A stretch of DNA of 64,000 nt, taken from contig NZ_OY734020.1 in the NCBI RefSeq assembly GCF_963455295.1, positions 2,046,001-2,110,000 on the forward strand, written 5' to 3'. This stretch comes from Candidatus Thiodiazotropha sp. CDECU1. GTDB lineage: Bacteria > Pseudomonadota > Gammaproteobacteria > Chromatiales > Chromatiaceae. The position numbers and the translations under genes were made by a program. The notes below the pieces were generated by a model. The model had not been told where the DNA came from and did no database searches. It worked only from the letters and a program-made list of their open reading frames with translations. Shown here piece after piece: positions 52,491 through 61,809 of the stretch; position 1 is the first letter of the stretch; each line of letters opens with the position of its first letter.

Positions 52491-53717
52491 TTGAGTAGAT
52501 TGGACCCTGATTATAAAAATAAGCCCTTGTGTAAAATCCCTGTTGTCCTCTTTCTCATGTTCAGCGGGTTGATCGCCTACGGCATCAGCTGCAGCGCAGC
52601 GAATCTCGAAATATCGATCGCTCTGCTGGGTGTGGATGAGGAGAAACATATACCCTTGTCCCTGTTGCAACCGGTTATCGACGATAGCGGTATGGCGGGG
52701 GCCGAACAGGGGATAAACGACAATAACACCACCGGGCAATTTACCGGACAGTCTTTTAAGCTCGAGGCAGTGAAAGTCAAAGCCGAACAGAGTGTGCGTG
52801 AGAACTTTCTTGAATTGTATGCGCAGGGCACCCGCTTGTTCCTGCTCAATCTACCCCTCGATAAGCTGAAGGAAGTTATAACCACACCCGAGGCGAAGCA
52901 GAGCCTGCTCTTCAATATCGGCGCCATGGATGACGCGTTGAGAACCCATATCTGTTATCCCAACCTGCTGCATACAATCCCAAGCCGGGCCATGTTGGCT
53001 GATGCCTTGGCCCAGTACCTGACATGGAAGCGCTGGAACGAATGGTTTCTCGTGGTGGGCCGGCATCCGCAGGATAAAGCCTTTGCGGATGCCCTCAAGC
53101 GTGCGGCTAAACGATATGGCCACAAGATTGTCGAACAGAAACAGTGGACCTTTGAGCCAGGCGCGAGGCGTACCGACTCCGGACACACCAGAGAGCAGGA
53201 AGAGGTGAATGCCTTCAGCCAGGTGGGCGATTATGACATTCTGATCGTGGCCGATGAGCAGGATGAGTTCGGAGAGTTTTTGAGTTATCGAACCTATCTG
53301 CCACGCCCGGTGGGCGGTTCTCAGGGACTCTCTCCCACAGCCTGGAGTGGTGTCCATGAACAGTGGGGGGCGACCCAGTTTCAACGTCGCTTCCATGAAA
53401 AGAATGGCCGCTGGATGACCGATCGTGACTACGCGGCCTGGTTGGCTGTACGCAGCATCGGTGAGGCCACGACACGCACCACCAGTAACCAGGCGGACAA
53501 ACTGAAGAGTTTTATCCTCAGTGCGGATTTTAACCTGGCTGCCTTCAAGGGCAGGCCGGTTACCTACCGGGACTGGAATGGCCAGTTACGCCAACCCCTG
53601 CTTATCTCTTCGCCACGGCTGACGATCTCTGTTTCGCCGCAGAAGGGATTTTTGCACCAGTTTTCCACCCTGGATACCCTGGGTTACGATCGGGCGGAAA
53701 GTAAATGTGGTAAATAG
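52491..53717 (+). CDS. PQQ-dehydrogenase-associated ABC transporter substrate-binding protein
   Basis: 408 residues from TTG (GGAG 5 bp before); an ATG at 52557 would cut the signal peptide. The protein resembles branched-chain amino acid type periplasmic binding proteins (LEISIALLGVD, then LFLLNLPLDKLKEVITTP, WNEWFLVVGRHPQDKAFADALKRAAKRYGHKIVEQKQW), a type repeatedly found with PQQ-dependent alcohol oxidation genes. It is the first of a plus-strand operon including a beta-propeller and an ABC exporter. Confidence 0.85.
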   Translation: MSRLDPDYKNKPLCKIPVVLFLMFSGLIAYGISCSAANLEISIALLGVDEEKHIPLSLLQPVIDDSGMAGAEQGINDNNTTGQFTGQSFKLEAVKVKAEQSVRENFLELYAQGTRLFLLNLPLDKLKEVITTPEAKQSLLFNIGAMDDALRTHICYPNLLHTIPSRAMLADALAQYLTWKRWNEWFLVVGRHPQDKAFADALKRAAKRYGHKIVEQKQWTFEPGARRTDSGHTREQEEVNAFSQVGDYDILIVADEQDEFGEFLSYRTYLPRPVGGSQGLSPTAWSGVHEQWGATQFQRRFHEKNGRWMTDRDYAAWLAVRSIGEATTRTTSNQADKLKSFILSADFNLAAFKGRPVTYRDWNGQLRQPLLISSPRLTISVSPQKGFLHQFSTLDTLGYDRAESKCGK

Positions 53718-53798
53718 GGTCCCGGTAAAACTGACCTACAGCAATTGTTCTCGGTCTGATTGGTATTCATAGGCGATAAAAACGCAGGAGTATTAAAC

Positions 53799-54800
53799 AT
53801 GTTTCCCCCATCTTTTCACTGTCGTCTGGACGCCAGGCCCACAATCTATCCACTCATATTGACTATCTGCATGATAGTGAGCAGCGGAGCACAGGCCTAC
53901 ACCGTCTATGTGAGCAGTGAGAAGGACAACAACATCACGGTAATTGATGGAGAGAGTCTCAAGGTACTGGAAACGGTATCGGTAGGGGAACGTCCTCGAG
54001 GCATTGCACTCAGCAAGGATGGCAATACCCTGTATGTTTGTACCAGCGACGCGGATCACATCGAAGTGCTGGATCTGAAGAGCCTCAAGGTCACCCATAT
54101 CCTGCCATCCGGCCCCGATCCGGAACTGCTGGTGCTTGGTCCCAAGGGTAAATATCTTTATGCCGCCAATGAGGATGACAACATGGTGACCATGGTGGAT
54201 ATCCAGAAGCGGGAGAAGGTGACGGAGATCCAGGTCGGGGTGGAACCTGAAGGGATGGGAATCAGCCCAGATGGCAAGTGGCTGGTGAATACCTCGGAGA
54301 CCACCAACATGGCCCACTTCATCAACCTCGAGACACTCAAGGTGGAAGACAATGTGCTGGTCGACCAGCGGCCCCGTGTGGCCCAGTTCACCAATGACGG
54401 CAAACAGGTGTGGGTCTCATCGGAGATCGGTGGCACGGTGAGCGTGATCGATACAGCGAGCCGCAAGATCATAAAGAAGATCGGCTTCGAGATCCCTGGC
54501 ATTCACAAGGAGTCCATCCAGCCTGTGGGGATCAGGATCAGTAAAGACGGTAAGTTGGCATTTGTCGCCCTGGGGCCGGCCGCCCGGGTGGCAGTGATCG
54601 ACACCGCCTCTTTTGAGGTGGATAAGTATCTGCTGGTTGGACAACGGGTCTGGAATCTCGACTTCTCACCCGACGAAAAGCGCATCTTTACCACCAACGG
54701 GGTGAGTAACGATGTCTCGGTGATCGATGTCGACCGGCTGAAGGTCAAAAAGTCGATCAGGGTAGGGCGTCTTCCTTGGGGGGTCGTGGTCCGTCCATGA
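53799..54800 (+). CDS. YVTN beta-propeller, PQQ-associated, second copy
   Basis: 333 residues from ATG 53799 (AGGAG 8 bp before). Signal peptide (ILTICMIVSSGAQA), blades with YVSSEKDNNITVIDG, LYVCTSDADHIEVLD, LYAANEDDNMVTMVD, VWVSSEIGGTVSVID, AFVALGPAARVAVID, IFTTNGVSNDVSVID. Its stop overlaps the ABC ATPase start (ATGA). Forms a module with the exporter downstream. Confidence 0.9.
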   Translation: MFPPSFHCRLDARPTIYPLILTICMIVSSGAQAYTVYVSSEKDNNITVIDGESLKVLETVSVGERPRGIALSKDGNTLYVCTSDADHIEVLDLKSLKVTHILPSGPDPELLVLGPKGKYLYAANEDDNMVTMVDIQKREKVTEIQVGVEPEGMGISPDGKWLVNTSETTNMAHFINLETLKVEDNVLVDQRPRVAQFTNDGKQVWVSSEIGGTVSVIDTASRKIIKKIGFEIPGIHKESIQPVGIRISKDGKLAFVALGPAARVAVIDTASFEVDKYLLVGQRVWNLDFSPDEKRIFTTNGVSNDVSVIDVDRLKVKKSIRVGRLPWGVVVRP

Positions 54801-55534
54801 GTGCAGCCGCCCTTGCATTGAAAGCTGTCAGCTTCTCCTACACCAAGCGACCGGTGCTGGATGACGTCAGCTTTTCCCTGGAGCCGGGTGAATTCTGTGT
54901 GCTGCTGGGGATCAACGGCGCAGGCAAGACCACCCTTTTTTCGCTCATCACCCGACTCTTCGTCAGTCGAGGTGGATCTATCCATATCTACGGCCATGAT
55001 CTGCAGAGCCAGACCCGCAAGGCGTTGGCTCAACTGGGGGTGGTGTTTCAGCAGCCGACCCTGGATCTGGATCTGTCATTGATACAGAACCTTCGCTATC
55101 ACTGTGCGCTGCAGGGCTTGAAAGCCGATGAATTAAAAAAACGCATGCAGGCCGTGCTGGATGAAATCGAACTGGGAGATCGTGCCGATGAGAAGGTCAG
55201 GGCGCTCAGTGGTGGTCAGCGTCGTCGTGTGGAACTGGTTAGGGCCCTACTGCATCAGCCACGTCTCTTACTGGCTGATGAACCAACCGTAGGACTCGAT
55301 ATCCATAGCCGCCAGGCAATCCTGCAGCAGGTACGCAAACGCTGTCGAGAAGACGGTATCGGCGTGTTGTGGGCCACCCACCTGGTTGATGAGGTAGAGC
55401 CGGAAGATCGCCTGGTAGTGCTCCATGCTGGAAGGGTGCTTGCCCATGGCAGCGCCAGTCAGATCATGCAAGAGACCGGAACGGATAGTGTGAAACAGGC
55501 ATTCAACCACCTGACACGAAGTGATGCATCATGA
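54797..55534 (+). CDS. ABC exporter ATPase (PQQ-associated)
   Basis: 245 residues. Walker A GINGAGKTT, Q-loop VVFQQPTLDLDLSL, signature LSGGQRRRVELVRALLHQP, Walker B LLLADEPTVGLD, H-loop WATHLVDE. Of the two-component ABC-2 exporter type found with PQQ-dependent alcohol dehydrogenases. Overlaps the propeller stop (4 bp) and the permease start (4 bp). Confidence 0.93.
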   Translation: MSAAALALKAVSFSYTKRPVLDDVSFSLEPGEFCVLLGINGAGKTTLFSLITRLFVSRGGSIHIYGHDLQSQTRKALAQLGVVFQQPTLDLDLSLIQNLRYHCALQGLKADELKKRMQAVLDEIELGDRADEKVRALSGGQRRRVELVRALLHQPRLLLADEPTVGLDIHSRQAILQQVRKRCREDGIGVLWATHLVDEVEPEDRLVVLHAGRVLAHGSASQIMQETGTDSVKQAFNHLTRSDAS

Positions 55535-56337
55535 ACTTTGTGCAGTATCTTAATTGCCTGTTGGGTATCACGACACGTGAGTCGCTGCGATTTCTCCATC
55601 AACGGGAGCGCTTCTTCGGCGCCCTGGTCCGTCCACTGGTATGGCTGTTTATCTTTGCCGCCGGCTTCCGCTCTGTGCTGGGTGTCTCCATCATTCCACC
55701 CTATGAAACCTATATCCTCTACGAGGAGTATATCGTGCCTGGTTTGACCGCGATGATCCTGCTGTTCAGCGGCATGCAGAGTTCGCTCTCCATGGTGTAT
55801 GACCGGGAGATGGGCAGCATGCGGATGCTGATGGTCAGTCCCTTTCCGCGCTGGTATCTGCTGCTGAGTAAATTGACAGCCGGCACCCTGGTCGCGATCG
55901 CCCAGGTCTATCTGTTTTTGGCCATTGCTTGGTTTTGGGATGTGCAGCCGCCACTGATGGGTTATCTCCTGGCATTTCCGGCCCTGTTCCTGTCGGGGCT
56001 GATGCTTGGGGCATTAGGCCTATTGCTTTCATCCGCAATCAAGCAATTGGAGAATTTTGCCGGGGTGATGAATTTTGTCATTTTCCCCATGTTTTTTGCT
56101 TCGTCCGCACTCTATCCCTTATGGCGCATCAAGGACTCCAGTGTTTTATTGTATGAAATCTGTCGCTTCAATCCCTTCACCCATGCCGTGGAGTTGATCA
56201 GGTTTTCCCTATATGAACAGATCAGCTGGATCGCCCTGGCGGCTGTTACCGGTTCTCTGCTGCTATTCCTGGCAGGCGCGCTCTATGGTTACGATCCGGC
56301 ACGCGGACTGATGACTCGTAAACAGGGTGGAGGTTAA
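55531..56337 (+). CDS. ABC-2 type permease (PQQ-associated)
   Basis: 268 residues with six membrane segments, ABC-2 permease pattern (LFIFAAGFRSVLGVSIIPPYETYILYEEYIVPGLTAMILLFSGMQSSLSMVYDREMGSMRMLMVSPFPRWY shortened here; core DREMGSMRMLMVSPFPRWYL). Forms the exporter with the preceding ATPase. Transported substrate unknown; a toxic aldehyde, a cofactor or a metallophore are possibilities. Confidence 0.92.
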   Translation: MNFVQYLNCLLGITTRESLRFLHQRERFFGALVRPLVWLFIFAAGFRSVLGVSIIPPYETYILYEEYIVPGLTAMILLFSGMQSSLSMVYDREMGSMRMLMVSPFPRWYLLLSKLTAGTLVAIAQVYLFLAIAWFWDVQPPLMGYLLAFPALFLSGLMLGALGLLLSSAIKQLENFAGVMNFVIFPMFFASSALYPLWRIKDSSVLLYEICRFNPFTHAVELIRFSLYEQISWIALAAVTGSLLLFLAGALYGYDPARGLMTRKQGGG

Positions 56338-56341
56338 AAAG

Positions 56342-56971
56342 GTGTATTCAAAGATGAAAAAGATCGGATGTTTTCTCTGCTTGATAACCGGTTGTGGCCT
56401 GGCGCAGGCCCTGGTTGCGGAAGATCGCCCCCCCGACTGGCCCTGCGAGCAGATCCTGGTAAAAGAAGTGCCTGCGGCTGTGGTATGGGCAGGACCGTCC
56501 ATCGACGGCTTGGGAGACGCCTGGGAAAAGGACAAGGCGGTGAAAAAACTGGTAGAGCAGTTTGTCTCGCCCTATTACGATCTGGATGCAGCCGATGCGG
56601 TAGTTGCGGATTTTTCCTCGAAACAGGATCCCTCACAGAAGGATCACAAGCTTACCTTGCTGTTTGCGGGTGTCTTACAGACACTGAATGAAGAGCGTAA
56701 GAAAAAACTCGACGGTATAATGCGCTATGCGCGGGGACAGGCGGCACGCGCGAATAAATTGAGTGGGGAGCTGGATGAAATGGTGCAGCTGCAGGAAGAT
56801 CCCTCACAAGCCGCGCAAGAACGCCTGGCACTGATGCAGAAAGAGATGGAGATCAAGCAGCGTATGTTCGATGAACGTGAAGACTTCATTCAGCATCTCT
56901 GCACCCGCCCGATGGTTGTTGAAGAGCGACTGGGCGTCTTGGCTCGGAGTATTGCTTATTATCTCGACTAG
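56342..56971 (+). CDS. Exported helical protein, unknown
   Basis: 209 residues from GTG 56342 (GGAGG 8 bp upstream); ATG 56354 follows in frame. Signal peptide (KKIGCFLCLITGCGLAQALVA). A proline/tryptophan-rich mature start (DRPPDWPCEQILVKEVPAAVVWAGPSIDGLGDAW) leads into an alpha-helical part with coiled-coil character (~120-190). Last gene of the plus-strand operon, so it probably works with the exporter. REP-like palindromes follow. Confidence 0.7.
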   Translation: MYSKMKKIGCFLCLITGCGLAQALVAEDRPPDWPCEQILVKEVPAAVVWAGPSIDGLGDAWEKDKAVKKLVEQFVSPYYDLDAADAVVADFSSKQDPSQKDHKLTLLFAGVLQTLNEERKKKLDGIMRYARGQAARANKLSGELDEMVQLQEDPSQAAQERLALMQKEMEIKQRMFDEREDFIQHLCTRPMVVEERLGVLARSIAYYLD

Positions 56972-56979
56972 CAATTTAT

Positions 56980-57037
56980 GGTGCGGCAAGCCACACCCTA
57001 CGCCAGATATTTAATCTGGGGTACGGCTTGCCGCACC
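56980..57037. repeat. Inverted pair of REP-like palindromes
   Basis: GGTGCGGCAAGCCACACC with head CTAC (56980-57001), and GGTACGGCTTGCCGCACC in opposite orientation (57020-57037). They fill the gap between two convergent genes. Confidence 0.75.
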
Positions 57038-57044
57038 GTATTGG

Positions 57045-57662
57045 TTATTCGGCGTTTTCCATCGGAATCGGCGAACTGTTCTCAACCGCCAGCCCCGCCG
57101 CCTCCCATCCTGTCGTGCCATCCGGGTACCAGTAGGTGTTGGTGTAACCGTACTCCGTCGCTGCCCGTTTTGCCGCATTCCAGGACATCCAGCAATCGGC
57201 AAGACAATAGATCACTATCATTCTACTCTTGTCACCCTCGGTAAGCCGCTGCAGATTCTCTTTGAAATAACTGTCCAGTTCCATGGAAAGGGCGCCGTAA
57301 CCCACATTGGGTAGCCAGTGGGATCCTGAAATGTTTTGTCTCGCTGGCGGTAGCCATAACAGGTTGTCGGGACGATCCTTGGGTTTGACGGGTGCCGGTA
57401 AGACGTCGATCAGAAGCGGCTGATGTTGCTTGATCAAGGCGTGCAATTGCTCAGTATCGATCGTGGTTCCAGCCGGCACCGAGTCGGGTACGGGGGCGCG
57501 AAACAGGGATATGCGATAGCCGTCGGATGAAAAGTGTTCGGCCTCATCTTCCGTGGCGAAGGAGTGTGAGCAGTATCCTGTGGGAACCATTAACAACAAC
57601 CAGACCAACACCATGGCAGAGAGTGTTTGCATGTGCGGTCTCTGTTTGCTTGTCTGTTTCAA
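57045..57662 (-). CDS. PQQ-associated CXXCW-motif protein (rhodanese-like)
   Basis: 205 residues; start either TTG 57662, overlapping the upstream stop, or ATG 57632, which gives a cleaner signal peptide (MQTLSAMVLVWLLLMVPTGYC). The motif CLADCW with SWNAAKRA after it and GYTNTYWYPDGTTGWEAAGL define the CXXCW type found with PQQ-dependent alcohol dehydrogenases. The rhodanese-like fold is suggested; sulfur transfer is not shown. Confidence 0.85.
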   Translation of the reverse strand: MKQTSKQRPHMQTLSAMVLVWLLLMVPTGYCSHSFATEDEAEHFSSDGYRISLFRAPVPDSVPAGTTIDTEQLHALIKQHQPLLIDVLPAPVKPKDRPDNLLWLPPARQNISGSHWLPNVGYGALSMELDSYFKENLQRLTEGDKSRMIVIYCLADCWMSWNAAKRAATEYGYTNTYWYPDGTTGWEAAGLAVENSSPIPMENAE

Positions 57663-58537
57663 GGTTTTATCAGTCTGTCATTTCTATCCAGCAAGGGTAT
57701 CTTGTATTCAAGCAATATCTTCTGAATGCTTGGGGTGAGTTTTTCCAACTCCATGTTGAGTTGATGTTTCCAATTGGATTCGCGCCGGCGGATGCCCATC
57801 GAGACATTGAATGCCATTGGAACGGAATCGACTTTTGCCGGCAGGGGAATGATAGAGAGAGGGGTCTTTTGCTGGGTCGATGCATAGCCTGCGATAGGGC
57901 CCCAGATTACAGCGATATCGAGATTGCCTTCCGCCACATCCTCGATGGCCCGTGTGGCAGGTGAGTAGAGACGGGTATCCACGGTGCGCTGGTAGGGTCT
58001 GACCTGATCCATCAATCCATACTTGCTCAATAGGGTGGCTGGCGGGGTGCCCGCGACAACGCCAATTTTAAGCTCCTTCAGTGTCGGGTCATCCAGGGAC
58101 TGGATCTGTAAACCGGCATTTTCGCGGTATACCAGTGTGTAGACGGAACGGTAGTAGGGATTGGTGTTCTGGAGCAGCTCGTTGACTGATGTAACCCCCA
58201 TCACCAAATCGCAAAGGCGAACGCTGAGGGTGTTGCGGACGAATCCTACGGTCTGGGGCCACCAGCGATAACGCAGGGTGCGATTGAGATCATCGGCGAT
58301 CAGTTGGGCGATCCGGTTTTCGAATCCCTCCATTGCCTTGTTGGAGAAGGGCATGTGGTTGGGATCGCCGCAGACGGTCAGGTAGTCCTTGTTTCTGGCT
58401 TCGTAGGTGGTTTTGGCCCAAGAGGATGGAGGGCCAAGCAACAGAATCAATGGCAGGAGGTAAAAAAACAGGTTCAGCGCTTTATTAAAAAACGTTGAAC
58501 CTGTTATTGGCATTTTACTTGGACCCCGGCCACTCAT
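57659..58537 (-). CDS. Quinoprotein-associated periplasmic binding protein (XoxJ/MoxJ-like)
   Basis: About 292 residues from ATG 58537 (58513 and 58564 are possible). Signal peptide (FFYLLPLILLLGPPSSWA), family 3 solute-binding fold: YLTVCGDPNHMPFSN, LRYRWWPQTVGFVRNTL, DLVMGVTSVNELLQNTNPYYRSVYTLVYRE, LDIAVIWGPIAGYA. MoxJ/XoxJ proteins help activate methanol dehydrogenases. It follows the cytochrome c gene after 94 bp. Confidence 0.85.
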   Translation of the reverse strand: MSGRGPSKMPITGSTFFNKALNLFFYLLPLILLLGPPSSWAKTTYEARNKDYLTVCGDPNHMPFSNKAMEGFENRIAQLIADDLNRTLRYRWWPQTVGFVRNTLSVRLCDLVMGVTSVNELLQNTNPYYRSVYTLVYRENAGLQIQSLDDPTLKELKIGVVAGTPPATLLSKYGLMDQVRPYQRTVDTRLYSPATRAIEDVAEGNLDIAVIWGPIAGYASTQQKTPLSIIPLPAKVDSVPMAFNVSMGIRRRESNWKHQLNMELEKLTPSIQKILLEYKIPLLDRNDRLIKP

Positions 58538-58631
58538 GAAATCGATAGATATTCGGTTTGACATCTATTCCAATACTGCTGTTCCCTGTTGTGGGTTTTA
58601 TCACCGCAGTTGTGGTGTTGCTCGATGTCAG

Positions 58632-59102
58632 CTAATTGTCTGCAATCAGTTTTTTAACCTTGGGAAACTTTGCAGGTCTGGTTGCTCCGATGACACCATC
58701 AGCGCGAGCCTTCAGATAGGCATATATATCGGCAATATTCTTGATCACGTCAATATTCTTCGCGAAAGAGGGCATTACTCTGGTGTCCAATCCCTCCTGT
58801 CCGGTAACGACTGCGTTAACGAATTCACCATAGCTCATTACTTTCAAAGACTCTAGCAGCGCCGGTGCATAGGAACTCCCAAGGCCGGCCGGTCCGTGAC
58901 AGACATGACAGTCGGCATGATAACGACGAAAGCCATTATAGGTACCGAAGTCAACTTTACCGTCTTCAAAGTAGTAGGGCTGTTCGGGGGAAGGTACGAA
59001 ATCTCTGTAATCGGCTTTGGATGCAGCTGAATAGCCTGAGATGGAATAGGTGAGGGCGATGGTCGCCACAATTAAAAATTTACTGAATTTATAATGCTGC
59101 AT
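58632..59102 (-). CDS. Cytochrome c electron acceptor of the XoxF dehydrogenase
   Basis: 156 residues from ATG 59102 (GAGG 8 bp before; 59114 sits on it). Signal peptide (LIVATIALTYSISGYSAA). One heme motif CHVCHG, with Met ligand in RVMPSFAKNIDVIKNIADIYAYLKARA. Fits XoxG/PedF-type cytochrome c-550 located next to lanthanide-dependent alcohol dehydrogenases. 108 bp after the dehydrogenase gene, behind a hairpin. Confidence 0.88.
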   Translation of the reverse strand: MQHYKFSKFLIVATIALTYSISGYSAASKADYRDFVPSPEQPYYFEDGKVDFGTYNGFRRYHADCHVCHGPAGLGSSYAPALLESLKVMSYGEFVNAVVTGQEGLDTRVMPSFAKNIDVIKNIADIYAYLKARADGVIGATRPAKFPKVKKLIADN

Positions 59103-59150
59103 GTTTAGCCTCATGGAAACTAATAGTGTGAACTATCTTTATTGGGATTT

Positions 59151-59184
59151 TGCCGCCACCCTCCTCCAGGGATGGGTGGCGGCA
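59151..59184. terminator. Strong hairpin between xoxF and its cytochrome gene
   Basis: TGCCGCCACCC / GGGTGGCGGCA, 11-bp perfect stem with 12-base loop. On the minus strand no T-run follows at once, so it may act more as an mRNA-stabilising or attenuating structure than a full terminator, leaving xoxF more abundant than the genes below. Confidence 0.7.
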
Positions 59185-59209
59185 TTTCTAGTGAAGGGCA
59201 ATCAACCCA

Positions 59210-61012
59210 TTAGTTAGGCAGTTCAAATACAGTCAGAGTGCCGCCCAGCTGGGTATAGTCGCTGAGAGATGCATAGGCACCCACCGCACCCAGACCGGCT
59301 GTCGGATCGGTCAAGCCTGCGGCCATGCCGATACCGGCCCAGCCACCGAGTCCGGAGAGGACAGCGATGTATTGCTTGCCGTTATGCATGTAGGTATTGA
59401 CGTTGCCGATGATGCCGGATGGGGTCTTGAACTTGTACAGCTCTTTACCCGTCTTGGCGTCCACCGCCTTCAGGTAACCCTCCAGGGTACCGTAGAAGAC
59501 CACGTCACCAGCCGTGGCGAGTGCGCCACTCCATACCGAGAAAGGCTCAGGGTTGGACCATACGATCTTGCCCTTGTCAGCATCCCAGGCAATGAAGTTA
59601 CCCAGATGGTTGCCGCCAGGTGCCGGATACATGGAGAGGGTTGCACCCACGTAGGGTTGACCCGCGGTATACGAAACCTGGAACGGCTCGTAGTCCATGC
59701 AGACATGGTTGGTGGGTACATAGAAGAGACCGGTGCGTGGCGAGTAGCTCGCGGGTTGCTGATCTTTCGAACCCAGGGCCGCCGGGCAGATGCCGGTGGA
59801 GTTCACGTCTTCGCCGTTCTGATGGGTAGAGTACTTCGCTACCACCTGTGGACGACCTGTCTTCATGTCGACATGGGTGGCCCAGTTGACTGCCGGGTCA
59901 TACTTCTCGGCGACCAACAACTCACCGGTTACACGATCCATGGTATAGCCGAAGCCGTTACGATCAAAGTGCACCAGGACCTTGCGCATCTTGCCTTTGA
60001 CCTTCTGGTCGACCAGGATCATCTCGTTGATACCATCGTAGTCCCACTCATCATGGGGGGTCATCTGGTATAACCATTTAGCCATGCCAGTGTCGGCATC
60101 GCGGGCGAAAACGGTCATCGACCAACGGTTGTCGCCAGGACGCTGAACCGGATTCCAGGTGCTAGGGTTACCAGATCCGTAGTAGATCAGATTCAGATCA
60201 GGATCATAAGAGTACCAACCCCAAGTGGCGCCACCGCCAATCTTCCACTGGTCACCTTTCCAGGTGTTGATGCCGGAATCCTTACCTACCGGCTTGCCAA
60301 GATGGGTGGTCTTCTTCGGATCCAACAGGGTGTCGCTGTCGGGTCCCATGGAGTAGCCACGCCAGACCATGCTGCCATCTTTGAGGCTGTAGGCGGTCAT
60401 GGAACCACGCACACCGAACTCACCACCGGAGATACCGATAAAGACCTTGTCCTTGACTACCATCGGAGCTGCGGTAGAGGTTTCACCCTTGGACGGATCG
60501 CCATTCTTCACTGACCAGACCTTCTTGCCGGTCTTCGCATCCAGGGCCACCAGGGTGGTGTCCGCTTGGGAAAGAATGATCTTGCCGTCGCCGTAGGCCA
60601 GGCCACGGTTGACAGTGTCACAACACATAACAGGAATAACGCTGGTGTCCTGTCTCGGTTCGTATTTCCAGATGATCCTGCCGTTATCGTTCAGATCGAG
60701 GGCGAATACCTTGTTGGGAAACGGACTGTGGATGTACATCACATCGCCAAGCACCAGGGGACCACCCTCATGACCACGGAGAACGCCGGTGGAGAAGGTC
60801 CAGGCAACCTTCAGGTCTTTAACGTTACTCTTGTTGATTTGGTCCAGCTTGCTATAGCGGGTACTTCCATAGTCACCGTTAGGCATTACCCAGTCGTTTG
60901 GGTTATTTTGCATCTTCAACAGTTCTGAATTTGCCGACACCCCACCTGCAGCACTGAGCATTGCAGAGGCGGTGAAGCAGATCGCCAGAACTTTGCGTTT
61001 TGCTTTTACCAT
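59210..61012 (-). CDS. xoxF: XoxF-type lanthanide-dependent methanol dehydrogenase (PQQ)
   Basis: 600 residues, signal peptide ([27 protein letters not shown]). PQQ propeller with vicinal Cys130-Cys131 ([11 protein letters not shown]), tryptophan docking motifs, and the active-site motif [10 protein letters not shown]: the base Asp at ~324 is followed two residues later by a second Asp (~326), the lanthanide ligand that calcium-type MxaF lacks. C-terminal [14 protein letters not shown] is typical of XoxF. It oxidises methanol (perhaps other alcohols) in the periplasm. Cytochrome c, XoxJ-like and CXXCW genes follow; pqqE lies 2 kb away. Confidence 0.92.
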   Translation of the reverse strand: MVKAKRKVLAICFTASAMLSAAGGVSANSELLKMQNNPNDWVMPNGDYGSTRYSKLDQINKSNVKDLKVAWTFSTGVLRGHEGGPLVLGDVMYIHSPFPNKVFALDLNDNGRIIWKYEPRQDTSVIPVMCCDTVNRGLAYGDGKIILSQADTTLVALDAKTGKKVWSVKNGDPSKGETSTAAPMVVKDKVFIGISGGEFGVRGSMTAYSLKDGSMVWRGYSMGPDSDTLLDPKKTTHLGKPVGKDSGINTWKGDQWKIGGGATWGWYSYDPDLNLIYYGSGNPSTWNPVQRPGDNRWSMTVFARDADTGMAKWLYQMTPHDEWDYDGINEMILVDQKVKGKMRKVLVHFDRNGFGYTMDRVTGELLVAEKYDPAVNWATHVDMKTGRPQVVAKYSTHQNGEDVNSTGICPAALGSKDQQPASYSPRTGLFYVPTNHVCMDYEPFQVSYTAGQPYVGATLSMYPAPGGNHLGNFIAWDADKGKIVWSNPEPFSVWSGALATAGDVVFYGTLEGYLKAVDAKTGKELYKFKTPSGIIGNVNTYMHNGKQYIAVLSGLGGWAGIGMAAGLTDPTAGLGAVGAYASLSDYTQLGGTLTVFELPN

Positions 61013-61176
61013 AGTTTGAATCCTCGGGTTTTATTCGTTAGTGGGACTGCCTCAACAAGGGAAATACACTCGATTTAGCTTCTCCATCGCTATGCTTAAA
61101 CTCCTCTCAATTGGTAAATAAATAATTATCTTGTCGCGCTATTACAGGCAGTCTTCATGAGCGACAATGACTAAAG

Positions 61177-61192
61177 AGCAACATGTGTGCCA
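61177..61192 (-). promoter_or_regulatory. Sigma-54 promoter of xoxF
   Basis: Minus strand TGGCACACATGTTGCT matches TGGCACG-N4-TTGCW with one mismatch. It lies about 165 bp before the xoxF start, giving a leader of ~150 nt. Confidence 0.75.
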
Positions 61193-61700
61193 AACGAAAT
61201 TCATCGAGTTGCCGTTGCTTCTTCCATGTGTGAATACTGGTTCAGGGAGAGGGGCAGTCCGTGGCGGCTGCAGGGGTAAGCGGTGAGTTTGGCACTCTTC
61301 TACAGTTAGATCGCCGCCCATGTAGAAATTCAACATTTCATAGGACAACTATATTTTTGCTTCATTTACCATATTATTATTAAAATTATTCTATAAAAAC
61401 CTTATAAGACACTGAATACAAAAGATTAATGATTGTAAAAATAGGTGTATACTGGCTCATGACACAGTTCGGCAAACTCTCATCATTTCTGAGATAGGTG
61501 TCTCTATTGCTAATCTATTCAATGAGTTACCAAGCTGTTTTCGATCTGGATTAGCGGAATAGCGGATTTGCGAAGGTTGCCAATCACAAATCCAAGCAGG
61601 TCCTGGGCAACGCTTGTGTGTTTGATAATTGTTTTGAAATGGAGGGGGCCTGATTAGGGGAAACGATGTGATTCATTTTTTTAGTGTGGAATTATGTTGT

Positions 61701-61718
61701 GTGTCACCGGTGTGACAC
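61701..61718. promoter_or_regulatory. 18-bp inverted repeat related to the site at 52340
   Basis: GTGTCAC-CGGT-GTGACAC, perfect 7-bp arms. It shares the half site GTGTCA(C) with the repeat between the divergent sigma-54 promoters at 52 kb. It is ~510 bp upstream of the xoxF promoter and ~90 bp upstream of pip, so which gene it serves is open. Confidence 0.5.
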
Positions 61719-61809
61719 TTTCCAGAAGACCTAAGTGGTAGATTCACGAGTGAATTGATCCAGGAATCGATCCCGATTTGAATATTGTTCAAGCTCAGTC
61801 AGGTGACCA

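Larger units (their letters stand above)
61013..61809. other. Divergent regulatory region upstream of xoxF and pip, about 800 bp
   Basis: No convincing gene (a 68-residue minus-strand frame at 61142-61348 overlaps the xoxF promoter and has no ribosome binding site). AT-rich centre (61370-61440). Near the pip start are two palindromes: GTGTCAC-CGGT-GTGACAC (61701-61718) and ATTCACGAGTGAAT (61742-61755). Confidence 0.6.

Noticed and set aside
61142-61348. 68-residue minus-strand ORF in the xoxF upstream region
   Set aside because: It overlaps the sigma-54-type promoter, has no ribosome binding site and shows no protein-like pattern.
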